Origin: Glycomyces tritici
GTDB taxonomy: Bacteria; Actinomycetota; Actinomycetes; Mycobacteriales; Micromonosporaceae
NCBI RefSeq assembly: GCF_030403505.1
Contig: NZ_JAUEMJ010000004.1
Location: 124,001 to 188,000, forward strand
DNA length: 64,000 nt
Reading direction: 5' to 3'
Both the position numbers and the translations under genes were made by a program. Below, in pieces: positions 18,932 to 26,747 of the stretch. Each line of letters opens with the position of its first letter. Position 1 is the first letter of the stretch. The notes under the pieces were generated by a model that did no database searches, was not told the DNA's origin, and was given only the letters and a program-made list of their open reading frames with translations.

Positions 18932-19249
18932 GTGCTCGCGAACCCCGTCTTCCGCTACCGCATGCTGACGCTGGCAGAGGGGTGGTCGTTCGTGCTGCTC
19001 CTCGTGTTCGGCTCGCTCTTGAGCCGCATCTCGGAGATCGACCTGGTGATGCCGCTCGGGGCCCTGCACGGCGCCCTGTTCGTGCTCCTGGTCCTGGGGA
19101 CGCTCCTGATCCGCCGCCGCCTCGGCTGGGGCTTCGGCACCACCCTCATCGCCCTGGTCTGCTCGGTGGTGCCGCTGGCGCCGTTCGTCTTCCACCACTG
19201 GAAGAAGGACGAGTTCCTGGCGGCCGAGCGCACCGCCCAGCCGGCTTAG
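18932..19249 (+). CDS. DUF3817 integral membrane protein
   Basis: A 105-residue membrane protein from the GTG at 18932, which has GAAAGGA nine bases upstream. The DUF3817 signature is visible: FRYRMLTLAEGWSFVLLL at the start, then three or four hydrophobic helices (ALHGALFVLLVLGTLLI, TTLIALVCSVVPLAPFVF) and a cytoplasmic HHWKKDEFL end. The function of the family is unknown. The 200-base region shared with lprG is a divergent promoter region. Confidence 0.8.
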   Translation: MLANPVFRYRMLTLAEGWSFVLLLVFGSLLSRISEIDLVMPLGALHGALFVLLVLGTLLIRRRLGWGFGTTLIALVCSVVPLAPFVFHHWKKDEFLAAERTAQPA

Positions 19250-19257
19250 GTCCCTTC

Positions 19258-19536
19258 CCGAGCTCATGCGAAGCGGTCGTCCCGGCGGCGCTGGCCGTGC
19301 TCCAGGAGAGCGCGGCGCCGTCCGCTGACGAAGAGGGGCGGCGCACACCGGTCGCGGTGTGCCCTGGCGTGGACCTGCTCGCCGCTGGCGCTGTGGAAGC
19401 GGCCATCGCCCGCGGCCTGTCGGTGACGGGCGCCATCGCCCTCGCGGGCTTCGACGATGCCGCGATCGCCGTCGACGGCGCCGAGGCCACGACCGGCATG
19501 CTCCCCACCGGACGGGTCGTCCGCAAATCCGCCTGA
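19258..19536 (+). pseudogene. Remnant of a LacI-family regulator
   Basis: This frame encodes the end of a LacI-type effector domain without its DNA-binding half. VDLLAAGAVEAAIARGLSV aligns with the family's ND-hAxGhxxAhxxxGhxVP segment, and IALAGFDDAAIA with the IxVxGFDD core. A helix-turn-helix, a start codon and most of the ligand-binding domain are missing, and the frame runs open upstream only as a shadow of the DUF3817 gene. I read it as a decayed repressor gene. A LacI-type operator follows 57 bases downstream. Confidence 0.6.
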
Positions 19537-19559
19537 CCCCGACCCGAACACGACCACCC

Positions 19560-19588
19560 TTGACGTCATTGAAATGTATCGATATAAT
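19560..19588 (+). promoter_or_regulatory. Near-consensus sigma-70 promoter of the hydrolase gene
   Basis: TTGACG (19560–19565) and TATAAT (19583–19588) are separated by exactly 17 bases. Such a close match is rare in this GC-rich window. The predicted transcription start, about 19595, lies inside the adjacent operator. Confidence 0.75.
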
Positions 19589-19592
19589 CGAC

Positions 19593-19616
19593 GTTGCTGG
19601 AAACGTTTTTAGCAAC
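19593..19616 (+). promoter_or_regulatory. LacI-type operator
   Basis: A 24-base near-perfect palindrome has arms GTTGCT/AGCAAC around GGAAACGTTTTT, centred on AACGTT. This is the usual pattern for LacI-family operators in actinobacteria. Only the second dinucleotide pair breaks the symmetry. It covers the predicted start of transcription, so binding would block the promoter directly. Confidence 0.75.
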
Positions 19617-19710
19617 TCGATCGCAAGCCGTTCGAGAGCTGCGGTCGCACTCCCCGAACTCGGCCGGGCGGCACTTCGCCACCGCCCCCACCCTCCATGA
19701 AGGAATCCGC

Positions 19711-21030
19711 ATGTCAATGAATCGACGATCCCTGCTGAGCCTGGGCGCGGCCGGAGCGGTCGGTGTGGGCGCGTCCCTCCTCGGCGCCGGGTCCGCGCTC
19801 GCCGCCACCGCACCGTCGACGCCGTTCGCGGTAGGCGTGCGGCAGTACACCTGGTCGCGCGGTTCCCGCCAGATCTCGACCTATGTGTACTACCCCGCGA
19901 CCGGCAGCCCCGGCGGCAACCCGGTCACCAACGCGCCCGTCGCCAACGGGGTCTTCCCCATCTGCGAGTACACGCACGGCTCCGGCGCCAGCCCGCAGCG
20001 CGCCCTGAACCACATCCGCCCGCTGGCCGCGGCCGGCTTCATCGTCCCGGCGCCCGTCTTCACCAGCTCCAGCGTCGGCGACGCCTACAACGGCAACCTG
20101 TCGCGCGACGTCTCGGAAGTCCTCACCCGGACGCTGGCCCTGAACAGCGGCAGCGACCCGCTCGCGGGCCACATCGACACCGCGGCCGGCGTCGGCGTGT
20201 CCGGCTACTCCATGGGCGGCATGACCACCCACGGCCTGCTCACCGCCTGGCCCGACACCCGTATCAAGGCGGCGGTCCCGATCTCCTGCGTGGACGTGGG
20301 CAACCCGGGCGGCACGGTCAAGGCCAACGTCCTGTTCATCCACGGCGACCGTGACGAGGTCTGCGCGTACTCCTCCGCGCGGCAGGCCTACTCGGAACTG
20401 CCTTCGCCCAAGGGCTTCCTCACCTTCTTCGGCGCGGACCACAGCGGCACCAGCTGGAACACCGCCACCAGCGGCATCGCCCTGAGGACCTGGCACGACT
20501 GGATGCGCTGGAGCCTCTACGGCGACACCGCCGCCCGCGACCGCCTGCCCGCCGACGCCTCCGGCTCCGGCACCCGCTGGGAGGCCGCGCTCGGCGACAC
20601 CACACCCACCGAACCCGGCACCTACCGGCTCGTCGCGCAGCACAGCGGGAAATACGCCGACATCAACGGCGTCTCCACCAGTGCGGGAGCGCTGCTCCAC
20701 CAATGGTCGGGCACCGGCCGCACCAACCAGCAGTTCCAGTTCATCGACGTCGGCGAAGGCCACTACAAGATCAAGGCCGGCCACTCCGGCCTCGTCCTCC
20801 AGGTCGCGAGCAACTCGAACGGCGCCGACATCACCCAGCAAGCCGACACCGGCGCCGCAAGCCAGCAATGGCGCCTGACCGACCACGGCAACAACGTCGT
20901 CAGCATCATCAACCGCCAATCAGGCCTCGCCATGGACGTCTACGAACGCTCCACCGCCGACGGCGCCCGCATCTCCCAGTACACCCCCAACGGCGGCACC
21001 AACCAGCGCTTCACCCGCCAAGCGGTCTGA
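19711..21030 (+). CDS. Secreted alpha/beta hydrolase with C-terminal ricin-B lectin domain
   Basis: 439 residues from the ATG at 19711, with GAAGGA just upstream. A Tat signal (MNRRSLLSLGAAG, cleavage near SALAA) leads into an alpha/beta hydrolase of the chlorophyllase/polyester-hydrolase type. Visible are oxyanion region YTHGSGASP, nucleophile GYSMGG, acid HGDRDEV and histidine GADHSG. Residues about 305–439 form a ricin-B lectin domain with three QxW/QxF repeats (TNQQFQF, ASQQWRL, TNQRFTR). The lectin part probably anchors it on a polysaccharide. The substrate is unknown. It is driven by a strong promoter under a LacI-type operator, suggesting sugar-controlled expression. Confidence 0.88.
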   Translation: MSMNRRSLLSLGAAGAVGVGASLLGAGSALAATAPSTPFAVGVRQYTWSRGSRQISTYVYYPATGSPGGNPVTNAPVANGVFPICEYTHGSGASPQRALNHIRPLAAAGFIVPAPVFTSSSVGDAYNGNLSRDVSEVLTRTLALNSGSDPLAGHIDTAAGVGVSGYSMGGMTTHGLLTAWPDTRIKAAVPISCVDVGNPGGTVKANVLFIHGDRDEVCAYSSARQAYSELPSPKGFLTFFGADHSGTSWNTATSGIALRTWHDWMRWSLYGDTAARDRLPADASGSGTRWEAALGDTTPTEPGTYRLVAQHSGKYADINGVSTSAGALLHQWSGTGRTNQQFQFIDVGEGHYKIKAGHSGLVLQVASNSNGADITQQADTGAASQQWRLTDHGNNVVSIINRQSGLAMDVYERSTADGARISQYTPNGGTNQRFTRQAV

Positions 21031-21053
21031 ACCGCGACAAGGCAATTCGAGCA

Positions 21054-21075
21054 CCCGGCCGCGGAAGCGGCCGGG
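21054..21075 (+). terminator. Terminator of the hydrolase gene
   Basis: A nine-base stem CCCGGCCGC/GCGGCCGGG with a GGAA tetraloop lies 23 bases beyond the hydrolase stop codon. Confidence 0.65.
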
Positions 21076-21097
21076 CCTCACCCGGCGGGAAGCAAAA

Positions 21098-21134
21098 AAG
21101 AACTGCGTAACTCGACATGAGTTACGCAGTTCTT
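21098..21134 (-). terminator. Original terminator of the tRNA-Arg gene, displaced by the element
   Basis: A perfect 16-base stem AAGAACTGCGTAACTC/GAGTTACGCAGTTCTT with a five-base loop is followed, on the minus strand, by a run of U (A tract at 21094–21099). It abuts the 45-base tRNA 3' stub. Before insertion it ended the tRNA transcript; now it stands 14.9 kb from the tRNA promoter. Confidence 0.8.
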
Positions 21135-21136
21135 CG

Positions 21137-21181
21137 CTGTGCCCCCGGCAGGATTCGAACCTGCGACACCTGGTCCCGGAA
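21137..21181 (-). repeat. Left attachment site (tRNA-Arg 3' stub)
   Basis: These 45 bases are identical to 36022–36066, the 3' part of the intact tRNA-Arg(CCG). Identity ends sharply on both sides (G versus T before, C versus A after). It is one arm of the direct repeat made by site-specific integration. Confidence 0.92.
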
Positions 21182-21547
21182 CGCACTCCGGCGGATATTC
21201 CGACCCTGGTCGTCACGACGGCCACGCCCTTGACCTGCGACAGGCCAGGTCTGGGGCATCCGTGGTTGTCCGCCGCCGACCGAGTCGATAGGCCCCCCAT
21301 TTGGCCCCCTGGCGCCCTCAGCTCCATGGGCGGTACACCGGACCCGCTGCGGCGACCCACACCCTGATGAACACCCGGCCGTCTTCCCACGCCCCCGAGT
21401 GCGAGCTCAAGTCTCGAGGGCTCCAAAGTGCAGCCACAAGTCGTAGACCGATCAAGCCTACATTCGGCGGCATGCAAGTGATGGCGCGCGCATTGCCATC
21501 GTCCACCTTCCGGTTCCAGCGAACCGCTGAACTCCTACCCTGGGTTG
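21182..21547. other. Left-end region of the element without a supported gene
   Basis: These 366 bases inside the left attachment site contain short open frames on both strands, none with a convincing ribosome site or recognisable product. An inverted repeat GACCTG/CAGGTC lies near 21232–21253. The region may hold arm-type sites for the integrase; I cannot show this. Confidence 0.4.
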
Positions 21548-23086
21548 ATGCTCCCGCAGCCATCCCAGTTCGACACCTCCGCGCCGAAACGACGGATCAG
21601 CGGATGGGCCTTGACCGCCCTGATTGCTGGCCTCCTCATCGCCACCGCGATCGTCGGCTCCTACTTCTTCTTCACTGCCCCCATCCCCGATAACCCGCCC
21701 ACCGACTCAGGTCTCAGCACGGCTGAGGCCGCAAGCCAGAATGCATCCGCAGAACTGGAGCTTGCGCGCCTGCGCGCCGACGCCCGCCGCAACACCCTCG
21801 CCACCGGCGCAGGAGCCGCTGCGATCGCCGCCCTCATCCTTGCCTTGCGCCGCCAGCACCACCACGAGAAAACCACCGCCACAGCCGAAGCCGACGCCCG
21901 CCGCCGGCAAGAACATCTCGAGCTAGACGCCCTCCGTCGACAGGAGCATCTTGAGCAGAAAGCCGCCGACGAGAAAGAAGACGCTGAGCAACGCCGGATT
22001 ACCGACGCCCGCATCCGCGCGGTCGAACAGCTCGGCTCCACCAACCCCGCCGTGCGCATCGGCGGCCTCCACAACCTCGAACGCATCGGCCAGCTACATG
22101 GCGAACTCCGTCAGGTCGTCCTTGACGAGATCTGTTCCTATCTCCGTCTCCCCTACACGCCACCGGCATCCAGGAATAAGCGTCCGCTCCCGTCGCCACT
22201 GTTTGATCCCATAGGACCCGCACCCGCCGAGCCCGACAGCGATGAGACCGAGCGCGAAGTCCGTCTCATCGCCCAGGAAGTCCTACAACGCCATCTCAAA
22301 CCCGACAGTCAAGACCTTTACTGGGATCACTCCCGGCTGAACCTACGCAACGCCCACCTTGACGACTTGCACTTCGATGATTGCCAACTGACACGAGCCG
22401 ACTTCACCAATGCGACCTTTAACGGCGCCGCAAAGTTCGAAAAGGCGACCTTCACCGGCCCTGCGCAATTCACAAACGCGACCTTCACCGGCACTGCGGG
22501 ATTCTTGGACGCGACCTTCACCCGCAATGTGCGGTTCTCGAGCGTGACCTTCAACGGCACCGCTCAGTTCAAGGGCGCGACCTTCAACAGCCCCGCGTGG
22601 TTCGATAAGGCGACCTTCACCAGTATTGCGGTGCTTGCCAACGCAACGTTCACCCGCACTGTGCGGCTCACCAAGGCGACGTTCAACGGCACCGCGAATT
22701 TCGAAAAGGCGACCTTCACCGGCACCACGTGGTTTCAGGGCGTGACCTTCAACAGCGCTGCGCGATTCCAGGGCGCGACCTTCAAAAGCGCCGCGCGATT
22801 CCAGAGCGCGACCTTCAACGATCTCGCGCAGTTCAAGGGCACGACCTTCTCCAGCCTCGCGCGATTCACAAATGCGACCTTCATCGGCCCCGCCGCGTTC
22901 AGAGGAATGGAGATTCAGGGGATTCTCTACGCGCCCAATTTGAGAATGGTCGGTCTGCTTCAAGCGCAAGAGGTTCGCCTGCGTACTGAATTCAAGCACC
23001 AGCTGCCCGGGGGCTGGGGCTTGGAACCGACCCTGACCGCGCCGGAATGGGGGCATCTCATCCACCGGCGAACAGCTCCGGACTGA
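21548..23086 (+). CDS. Membrane protein with coiled coil and pentapeptide-repeat domain
   Basis: 512 residues from the ATG at 21548. Two membrane helices (about 19–43 and 86–101) flank a short external loop. A charged coiled coil (about 104–155, RRQEHLELDALRRQEHLEQ) and a segment IGGLHNLERIGQLHGELRQ common to this actinobacterial family follow. From about residue 275 to 460 come some 35 pentapeptide repeats of the A-T-F-x-x type (ATFNG, ATFTG, KFEKA), which form a four-sided beta helix. Other pentapeptide proteins mimic DNA or act as scaffolds; the role here is unknown. It is cargo at the left end of the element, and its third positions are less GC-rich than in core genes. Confidence 0.85.
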   Translation: MLPQPSQFDTSAPKRRISGWALTALIAGLLIATAIVGSYFFFTAPIPDNPPTDSGLSTAEAASQNASAELELARLRADARRNTLATGAGAAAIAALILALRRQHHHEKTTATAEADARRRQEHLELDALRRQEHLEQKAADEKEDAEQRRITDARIRAVEQLGSTNPAVRIGGLHNLERIGQLHGELRQVVLDEICSYLRLPYTPPASRNKRPLPSPLFDPIGPAPAEPDSDETEREVRLIAQEVLQRHLKPDSQDLYWDHSRLNLRNAHLDDLHFDDCQLTRADFTNATFNGAAKFEKATFTGPAQFTNATFTGTAGFLDATFTRNVRFSSVTFNGTAQFKGATFNSPAWFDKATFTSIAVLANATFTRTVRLTKATFNGTANFEKATFTGTTWFQGVTFNSAARFQGATFKSAARFQSATFNDLAQFKGTTFSSLARFTNATFIGPAAFRGMEIQGILYAPNLRMVGLLQAQEVRLRTEFKHQLPGGWGLEPTLTAPEWGHLIHRRTAPD

Positions 23087-23267
23087 GTCCGGCACATTTA
23101 AAGCAAAACAGCCCGCTACCTGCGGAAACGTGACCGGCTGAGAGCGTCCCTGCGGACCGTAAGAGACAGGTCCCTACCTCGGGTAAGACCGGTTTTGGCT
23201 CAGCGCCTCTCAGCGGGTCGATTTTCGAGCATTTCGGCTTCTGCTCGACACCTGACGTTCCAGGAAC

Positions 23268-24188
23268 TCACTTCTCTACGGGTTTGACGACACCCGAGGT
23301 GAACCACTGCACGAGTGTGGCTGCGAGGATCACTGCGGCCCGTGCCTCTTCAAGGCTTGCGTCTGCGTAGTCGGGTCGTCCGTGCCTGCTTTCGTGGCCT
23401 CTCCAGAGGGTCCGGAGCATGACCGCGAGGCTCTTAGCCCCAGGAGCCTTGGTGCTGTCCCTGAGGAGGAGCTTCCACTTGGGTGTCTCGGCCTCCAAGA
23501 TCGAGAACAGGTCGGCGAGGGTGGGCTCGGCCGCCTTTGGTTGGATCACCGACAGCGCAGCGGTTTCCACGGCCACGACTGCATGGCTGTAGGCCACTGA
23601 TGCGCGGGGATTGGTGCCGTACGCGTCGAGCCACGCCTCCTGGAGCTTCAGGGATGCCGCATCGGTGGCGTCGAGTGCTCCCTGCACCACATTGAGGACA
23701 CCATCCGGCACGCGCTTGGTGAGCCGCGCGCGGTTGTCGTTCCAGCGGATCACTGTCCAGGCTGAGCCGCCATCGTTGAGGATGCCTTCAAGAGGATGCG
23801 CTGAATACGTATTGAAGTGCGAGATGCTGGCAAGATAGCCGGTGAGGTTTGTGAATTCTGCGGTGCCGAGCTTGCGGAGGTGCGGCAGTACTGTGTTTCT
23901 CCAGCTGAGGTGAGTATCGGCAAGGAAGCCGATGTCGGTGCGTGCTGTGTTCTGGAAGTCCACAAACTTGTGGGAGTAGACGTAGCCGCTCTCCGCTCCG
24001 AGAACACTTTGGAACCACCGGAAGATTGCCTCCCGCAGGTAGCTGGGGAACTCTTCGGTGAGTGCCTCCTCGCGGCCAGTGGGCACTACGGGGGTCCACG
24101 CTTCGTTGCTCACGAAGGTCAGAGTAGTGGTGACTGTTGAGCGTCGCTCATCCTGAGGACCGAAATTACTCGGCCGTCTCTCCGTCAT
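23268..24188 (-). CDS. Abi-C-like protein, possible abortive-infection factor
   Basis: 306 residues from the ATG at 24188; an in-frame ATG at 24239 is possible. It has no signal or membrane helix. The last 60 residues (KSLAVMLRTLWRGHESRHG near 268–270, then EEARAAVILAATLVQWFTSG) resemble the C-terminal domain of phage abortive-infection proteins, in which an RHG-like motif precedes a helix of the same A-A-x-LV-x-W/F pattern. The N-terminal two thirds are not recognised. It overlaps the small GntR gene upstream by 23 bases and so is controlled with it. A defence function is inference from similarity and location. Confidence 0.65.
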   Translation of the reverse strand: MTERRPSNFGPQDERRSTVTTTLTFVSNEAWTPVVPTGREEALTEEFPSYLREAIFRWFQSVLGAESGYVYSHKFVDFQNTARTDIGFLADTHLSWRNTVLPHLRKLGTAEFTNLTGYLASISHFNTYSAHPLEGILNDGGSAWTVIRWNDNRARLTKRVPDGVLNVVQGALDATDAASLKLQEAWLDAYGTNPRASVAYSHAVVAVETAALSVIQPKAAEPTLADLFSILEAETPKWKLLLRDSTKAPGAKSLAVMLRTLWRGHESRHGRPDYADASLEEARAAVILAATLVQWFTSGVVKPVEK

Positions 24189-24426
24189 CCGTAACGAAGG
24201 TGCCACGTCCCGGCACTGTGAACAGAACACCCTCTTCAATCAGGACGCGGACGGCCTTCCGGGTGGTCTCGCGGGCGAGTCCGTAGGCCTGGACCAACTG
24301 TGCCTCGGACATTATGCGACGGCCCGGCTGCCAGTCGCCGCGCTCGATGCGGGCGCGCAGGATCGCGGCCAATTGCGCGTACACGGGCGTCGGCGCTTCA
24401 TGGTCGATCACTGCGTCTGCGTCCAT
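24166..24426 (-). CDS. Short GntR-family DNA-binding protein
   Basis: 86 residues consisting almost only of a GntR winged helix-turn-helix: PVYAQLAAILRARIERGDWQPGRRIMSEAQLVQAYGLARETTRKAVRVLIEEGVLFTVPGRGTFV in outline. No effector-binding domain follows. Such short GntR proteins are common in actinomycete plasmids and elements. It is the first gene of a two-gene unit with the Abi-C-like protein. Direct repeats in its upstream region (24469–24499) are candidate operators for autoregulation. Confidence 0.85.
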   Translation of the reverse strand: MDADAVIDHEAPTPVYAQLAAILRARIERGDWQPGRRIMSEAQLVQAYGLARETTRKAVRVLIEEGVLFTVPGRGTFVTDDGETAE

Positions 24427-24468
24427 ACGCTGACGCTAGACCGGAACGCAACCCCATCTACCAGGATC

Positions 24469-24499
24469 GACATCCCTAGACGTCTGTAGACATGCCTAG
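24469..24499. promoter_or_regulatory. Candidate operator between divergent genes
   Basis: Two direct copies of GACATSCCTAG (24469–24479 and 24489–24499) are spaced exactly 20 bases apart, two helical turns, with the palindrome AGACGTCT between them. They lie 43–73 bases upstream of the short GntR gene and before the divergent gene at 24589. Binding by that GntR protein is inferred. Confidence 0.45.
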
Positions 24500-24588
24500 T
24501 CAGGTGGCCTATCCTGGATAAAGGAAGACCCTGGCGGCCGCCTTGCACCGGCCCCAGGGTGTGGCCTCACCCGTCGAAGGGGAGAGAC

Positions 24589-24912
24589 ATGGACAGCCTA
24601 TCTACCAACCATGGCGCAACGGAAGACCTCGGTGCAGAGCCGCTACCGGCCATCGTGCCCGAGCGAATGAACTGGTTCCACACGTGGGACGACCGCACCG
24701 AGGTCGTGAGCCTTTACCTCGACCGTTCCCGCCGGGACGGGTGCCTGGTGCTGGCCGCCCGGCGCCCCCTTCCCGAGGAGAATGCCTGCACGCTCTACTG
24801 GAGCGGCGATCAGCTCAAGGGCATCGTCTGGCGCGGCACCGCCGCCGACCGCTCCCGCGCCTGGCGCGACCTACAGCGCGAACGGGTGCAACGCTTCCTC
24901 GCAGGCGACTGA
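24589..24912 (+). CDS. Hypothetical protein, 107 aa
   Basis: The ATG at 24589 has GGGGAGAG just upstream and gives a 107-residue soluble protein. The visible core is MNWFHTWDDRTEVVSLYLDRSRRDGCLVLAARRPLPEENACTLYW, suggesting a small antiparallel beta sheet, with a C-terminal helix DLQRERVQRFL. I do not recognise the family. It is transcribed away from the short GntR gene and runs into the palindromic region at 24933. Confidence 0.6.
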   Translation: MDSLSTNHGATEDLGAEPLPAIVPERMNWFHTWDDRTEVVSLYLDRSRRDGCLVLAARRPLPEENACTLYWSGDQLKGIVWRGTAADRSRAWRDLQRERVQRFLAGD

Positions 24913-24932
24913 ACCGCAGCCAGGCGCGCGGA

Positions 24933-25196
24933 CCCCTGGCCAAAATGGCCAATATGGCCAAAAGTCCCGGATAGGCACAGTGACCTGCGGAAACGCCCTG
25001 TGTCGTGACATGGCCAAAACTCGGCCAATACTCCTCCCGACATGGCCAAAAGTCCCGGCGCGGTCTCGCGCCGGGACTTTTGGCCATGTGCTCTTGAGTT
25101 TTGGCCGAGTTTTGGCCATGTCCAGGATTCAAATGAATTCCCTGGTCAGACGCGTGATTCCGGAGTTTTGGCCATATTGGCCATTTTGGCCAGGGG
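24933..25196. repeat. 264-bp concentric palindrome of TGGCCA boxes
   Basis: Three nested inverted repeats share one exact centre between 25064 and 25065. The outer arms are 31 bases (24933–24963 and 25166–25196), the middle arms 21 bases (25007–25027 and 25102–25122), and the inner hairpin has 23-base arms with a four-base loop (25040–25089). All arms are perfect. The spacers (43 and 12 bases) have equal lengths but unrelated sequence. Nine TGGCCA boxes occur, three in each outer arm at 9-base spacing, plus two TGGCCG/CGGCCA variants. The region lies between convergent genes, with its right end one base from the stop of the HAD gene. Confidence 0.9.
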
Positions 25197-25197
25197 G

Positions 25198-25854
25198 TCA
25201 GAATGACTCGACGACGAGCGAAGCGCCCGCATCCTGGAGGCGCTGCGCCTTCCCCTTCTTGTTTGCGTAGCCGACCGTCATGACGCCGGCGCTTTTCCCA
25301 GCCTCGACATCAGTCACGGAATCGCCGATGAAGCAGGCCTGCCGCGCGTCGGTGCCCGTCGCCTTCAGCGCTTCGCTCAGGAGGTGTGGGTCCGGCTTCA
25401 TCCGCTCGGGGAGCCCGAACGGTCTCCCGATGACGACCGTGATGACCTCATCGAGGCCGCGTTGCTCGAGGTATTTGGCGATTGCCTCCGCGCTGTTGTT
25501 GCTCACGATCGCGACCGCGAGGCCAGCCGTGACCGCCGTGGCGATCAGGTCAGTCATGCCCGGAGTCGGCTCCGCACTCTCGACGGCCGAGCGCTCCGCA
25601 AGGCTTAGTTGCTCGTCGATGCTGTCGACTTGAGCGCGAGGCAGTGCACCGGCGGCGCCGCGCAGTACCTCCATCGGGTCTTGCTCGTCCTTGAGTTCGT
25701 CGGCAAGCTGCGGGGCGAGCTCCCGAAGCGACTCTACGAGTTCAGCAGCGATCTGCGAGGCGGGATACCCGGCGAAGACGCTGCACACGGGCCCGTCGAA
25801 GTCGAGCAGTAGCAGCGACTTGCCCGCGAGGGCTTCTTGGAAGTCGAGCTTCAT
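25198..25854 (-). CDS. HAD-family hydrolase (phosphoglycolate-phosphatase-like)
   Basis: 218 residues from the ATG at 25854, which overlaps the stop of the GntR gene as ATGA. All HAD motifs are present: nucleophile LLLLDFDGPV (Asp 18, Asp 20), motif II VAIVSNNS, motif III lysine in FGLPERMKPDPHLLSEAL, and motif IV CFIGDSVTDVEAGKSAG. A helical cap lies between motifs I and II. The likely substrate is a small phosphorylated metabolite. It is co-transcribed with the large GntR regulator, a pairing seen in other actinomycete elements, but its role there is not established. Confidence 0.85.
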   Translation of the reverse strand: MKLDFQEALAGKSLLLLDFDGPVCSVFAGYPASQIAAELVESLRELAPQLADELKDEQDPMEVLRGAAGALPRAQVDSIDEQLSLAERSAVESAEPTPGMTDLIATAVTAGLAVAIVSNNSAEAIAKYLEQRGLDEVITVVIGRPFGLPERMKPDPHLLSEALKATGTDARQACFIGDSVTDVEAGKSAGVMTVGYANKKGKAQRLQDAGASLVVESF

Positions 25855-26732
25855 CCGATGTCCCGTGTAGTCGCGACGGTGTCCCACAGCGAATCGAACC
25901 AGGTCCGGGCGGCGCTCACGAACATCTCGCCCTGTTCAGCGTCCTCACCGGTGCTGGAGAAGTGGAACAGGCTGGCGTCCTTGCCCATCGGGTCGAAGAT
26001 CTCGACTCGATCGCCGTTGATAGGCACCGAGTGTTGGACGATCGGGTAGAAGCCGAAGAACACCTCGGCGTCGTTGAGGATGAAGAGCTTGAAGACCGGC
26101 GAGATGCCGTGCATCCGAACTTCGACCGATCCCGTCTTGATCAGGCCGAGTTCTTCCAGCTCGCGCACGTCGTTCACGATGGTTTCGAGCGCGCGGTCGG
26201 TGATACGAGCCATCCGCTCGGTGACGCTCTTTGCGTCCTGAGACGGGTCGACGGGAGTCGGGAGCGACATCGGCATTCGCATGTCGGACACCATGATCCG
26301 GAGCTTGATGTCCTGAGGCGTCAGCTCCCCCATCCGGATGCGGTCGAGCGGTTCGAGCACAACGCCCTTGAGCGTTTCACCGGAGAACCCCGCGAAGTCG
26401 ATCGCGACGTGATCGTCCTTGAAGAGCGATTCGACGTGAGGCCTGAGCTCGACGGTTCGGTGGGTCTTGACTCGCACCCTCGGCAACCTGCCCTGCTGGG
26501 TGACGACGAGCTTTTCCCGGTCGGTGAGGATCTTGAACGCGCTCTTGACGGTTTCGCGCGCGACCCCGAAGCGGTTCTGAAGCTTTTGGTTGGAGGGCAG
26601 TGTCTCGCCGGGGGCGAACTTGCCCGTGAGGATTGCGGCCTTGAGCCGATTTGCGATCTGAATTGACGAGCTGTCGGAGCTGTCTGGATCGAGTTTCCCC
26701 AGGAAGTCGTACTCGTCTGTGTAGTCATCCAT
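25851..26732 (-). CDS. GntR-family regulator, KorSA-like
   Basis: 293 residues. The N-terminal winged helix-turn-helix spans about residues 20–90 (IANRLKAAILTGKFAPGETLPSNQKLQNRFGVARETVKSAFKIL). The C-terminal region of about 200 residues is not a standard UTRA or FCD domain; it resembles regulators that sense phosphorylated nucleotides or metabolites only loosely. In pSAM2 the GntR protein KorSA represses the replication/transfer activator. Here three TGGCTAGCCA palindromes fill the divergent promoter region to its right, and the first lies 15 bases before this gene, consistent with autorepression and control of the transfer operon. Confidence 0.8.
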   Translation of the reverse strand: MDDYTDEYDFLGKLDPDSSDSSSIQIANRLKAAILTGKFAPGETLPSNQKLQNRFGVARETVKSAFKILTDREKLVVTQQGRLPRVRVKTHRTVELRPHVESLFKDDHVAIDFAGFSGETLKGVVLEPLDRIRMGELTPQDIKLRIMVSDMRMPMSLPTPVDPSQDAKSVTERMARITDRALETIVNDVRELEELGLIKTGSVEVRMHGISPVFKLFILNDAEVFFGFYPIVQHSVPINGDRVEIFDPMGKDASLFHFSSTGEDAEQGEMFVSAARTWFDSLWDTVATTRDIG

Positions 26733-26747
26733 GCCCCCAGGCTAACA

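Noticed and set aside
21137..21181. Second tRNA gene
   Set aside because: Only the 3' part is present; the D arm, the 5' acceptor strand and half of the anticodon stem are missing, so it is an attachment-site stub.
24810..25132. Open frames on both strands in the TGGCCA region giving repeats such as FGHIG and FWPYW
   Set aside because: The repeated residues simply reflect the palindromic DNA boxes; there are no ribosome sites and no protein family.
24933..25196. CRISPR array
   Set aside because: Repeats are inverted about a common centre and spacers are not of uniform unique length; no cas genes are present.
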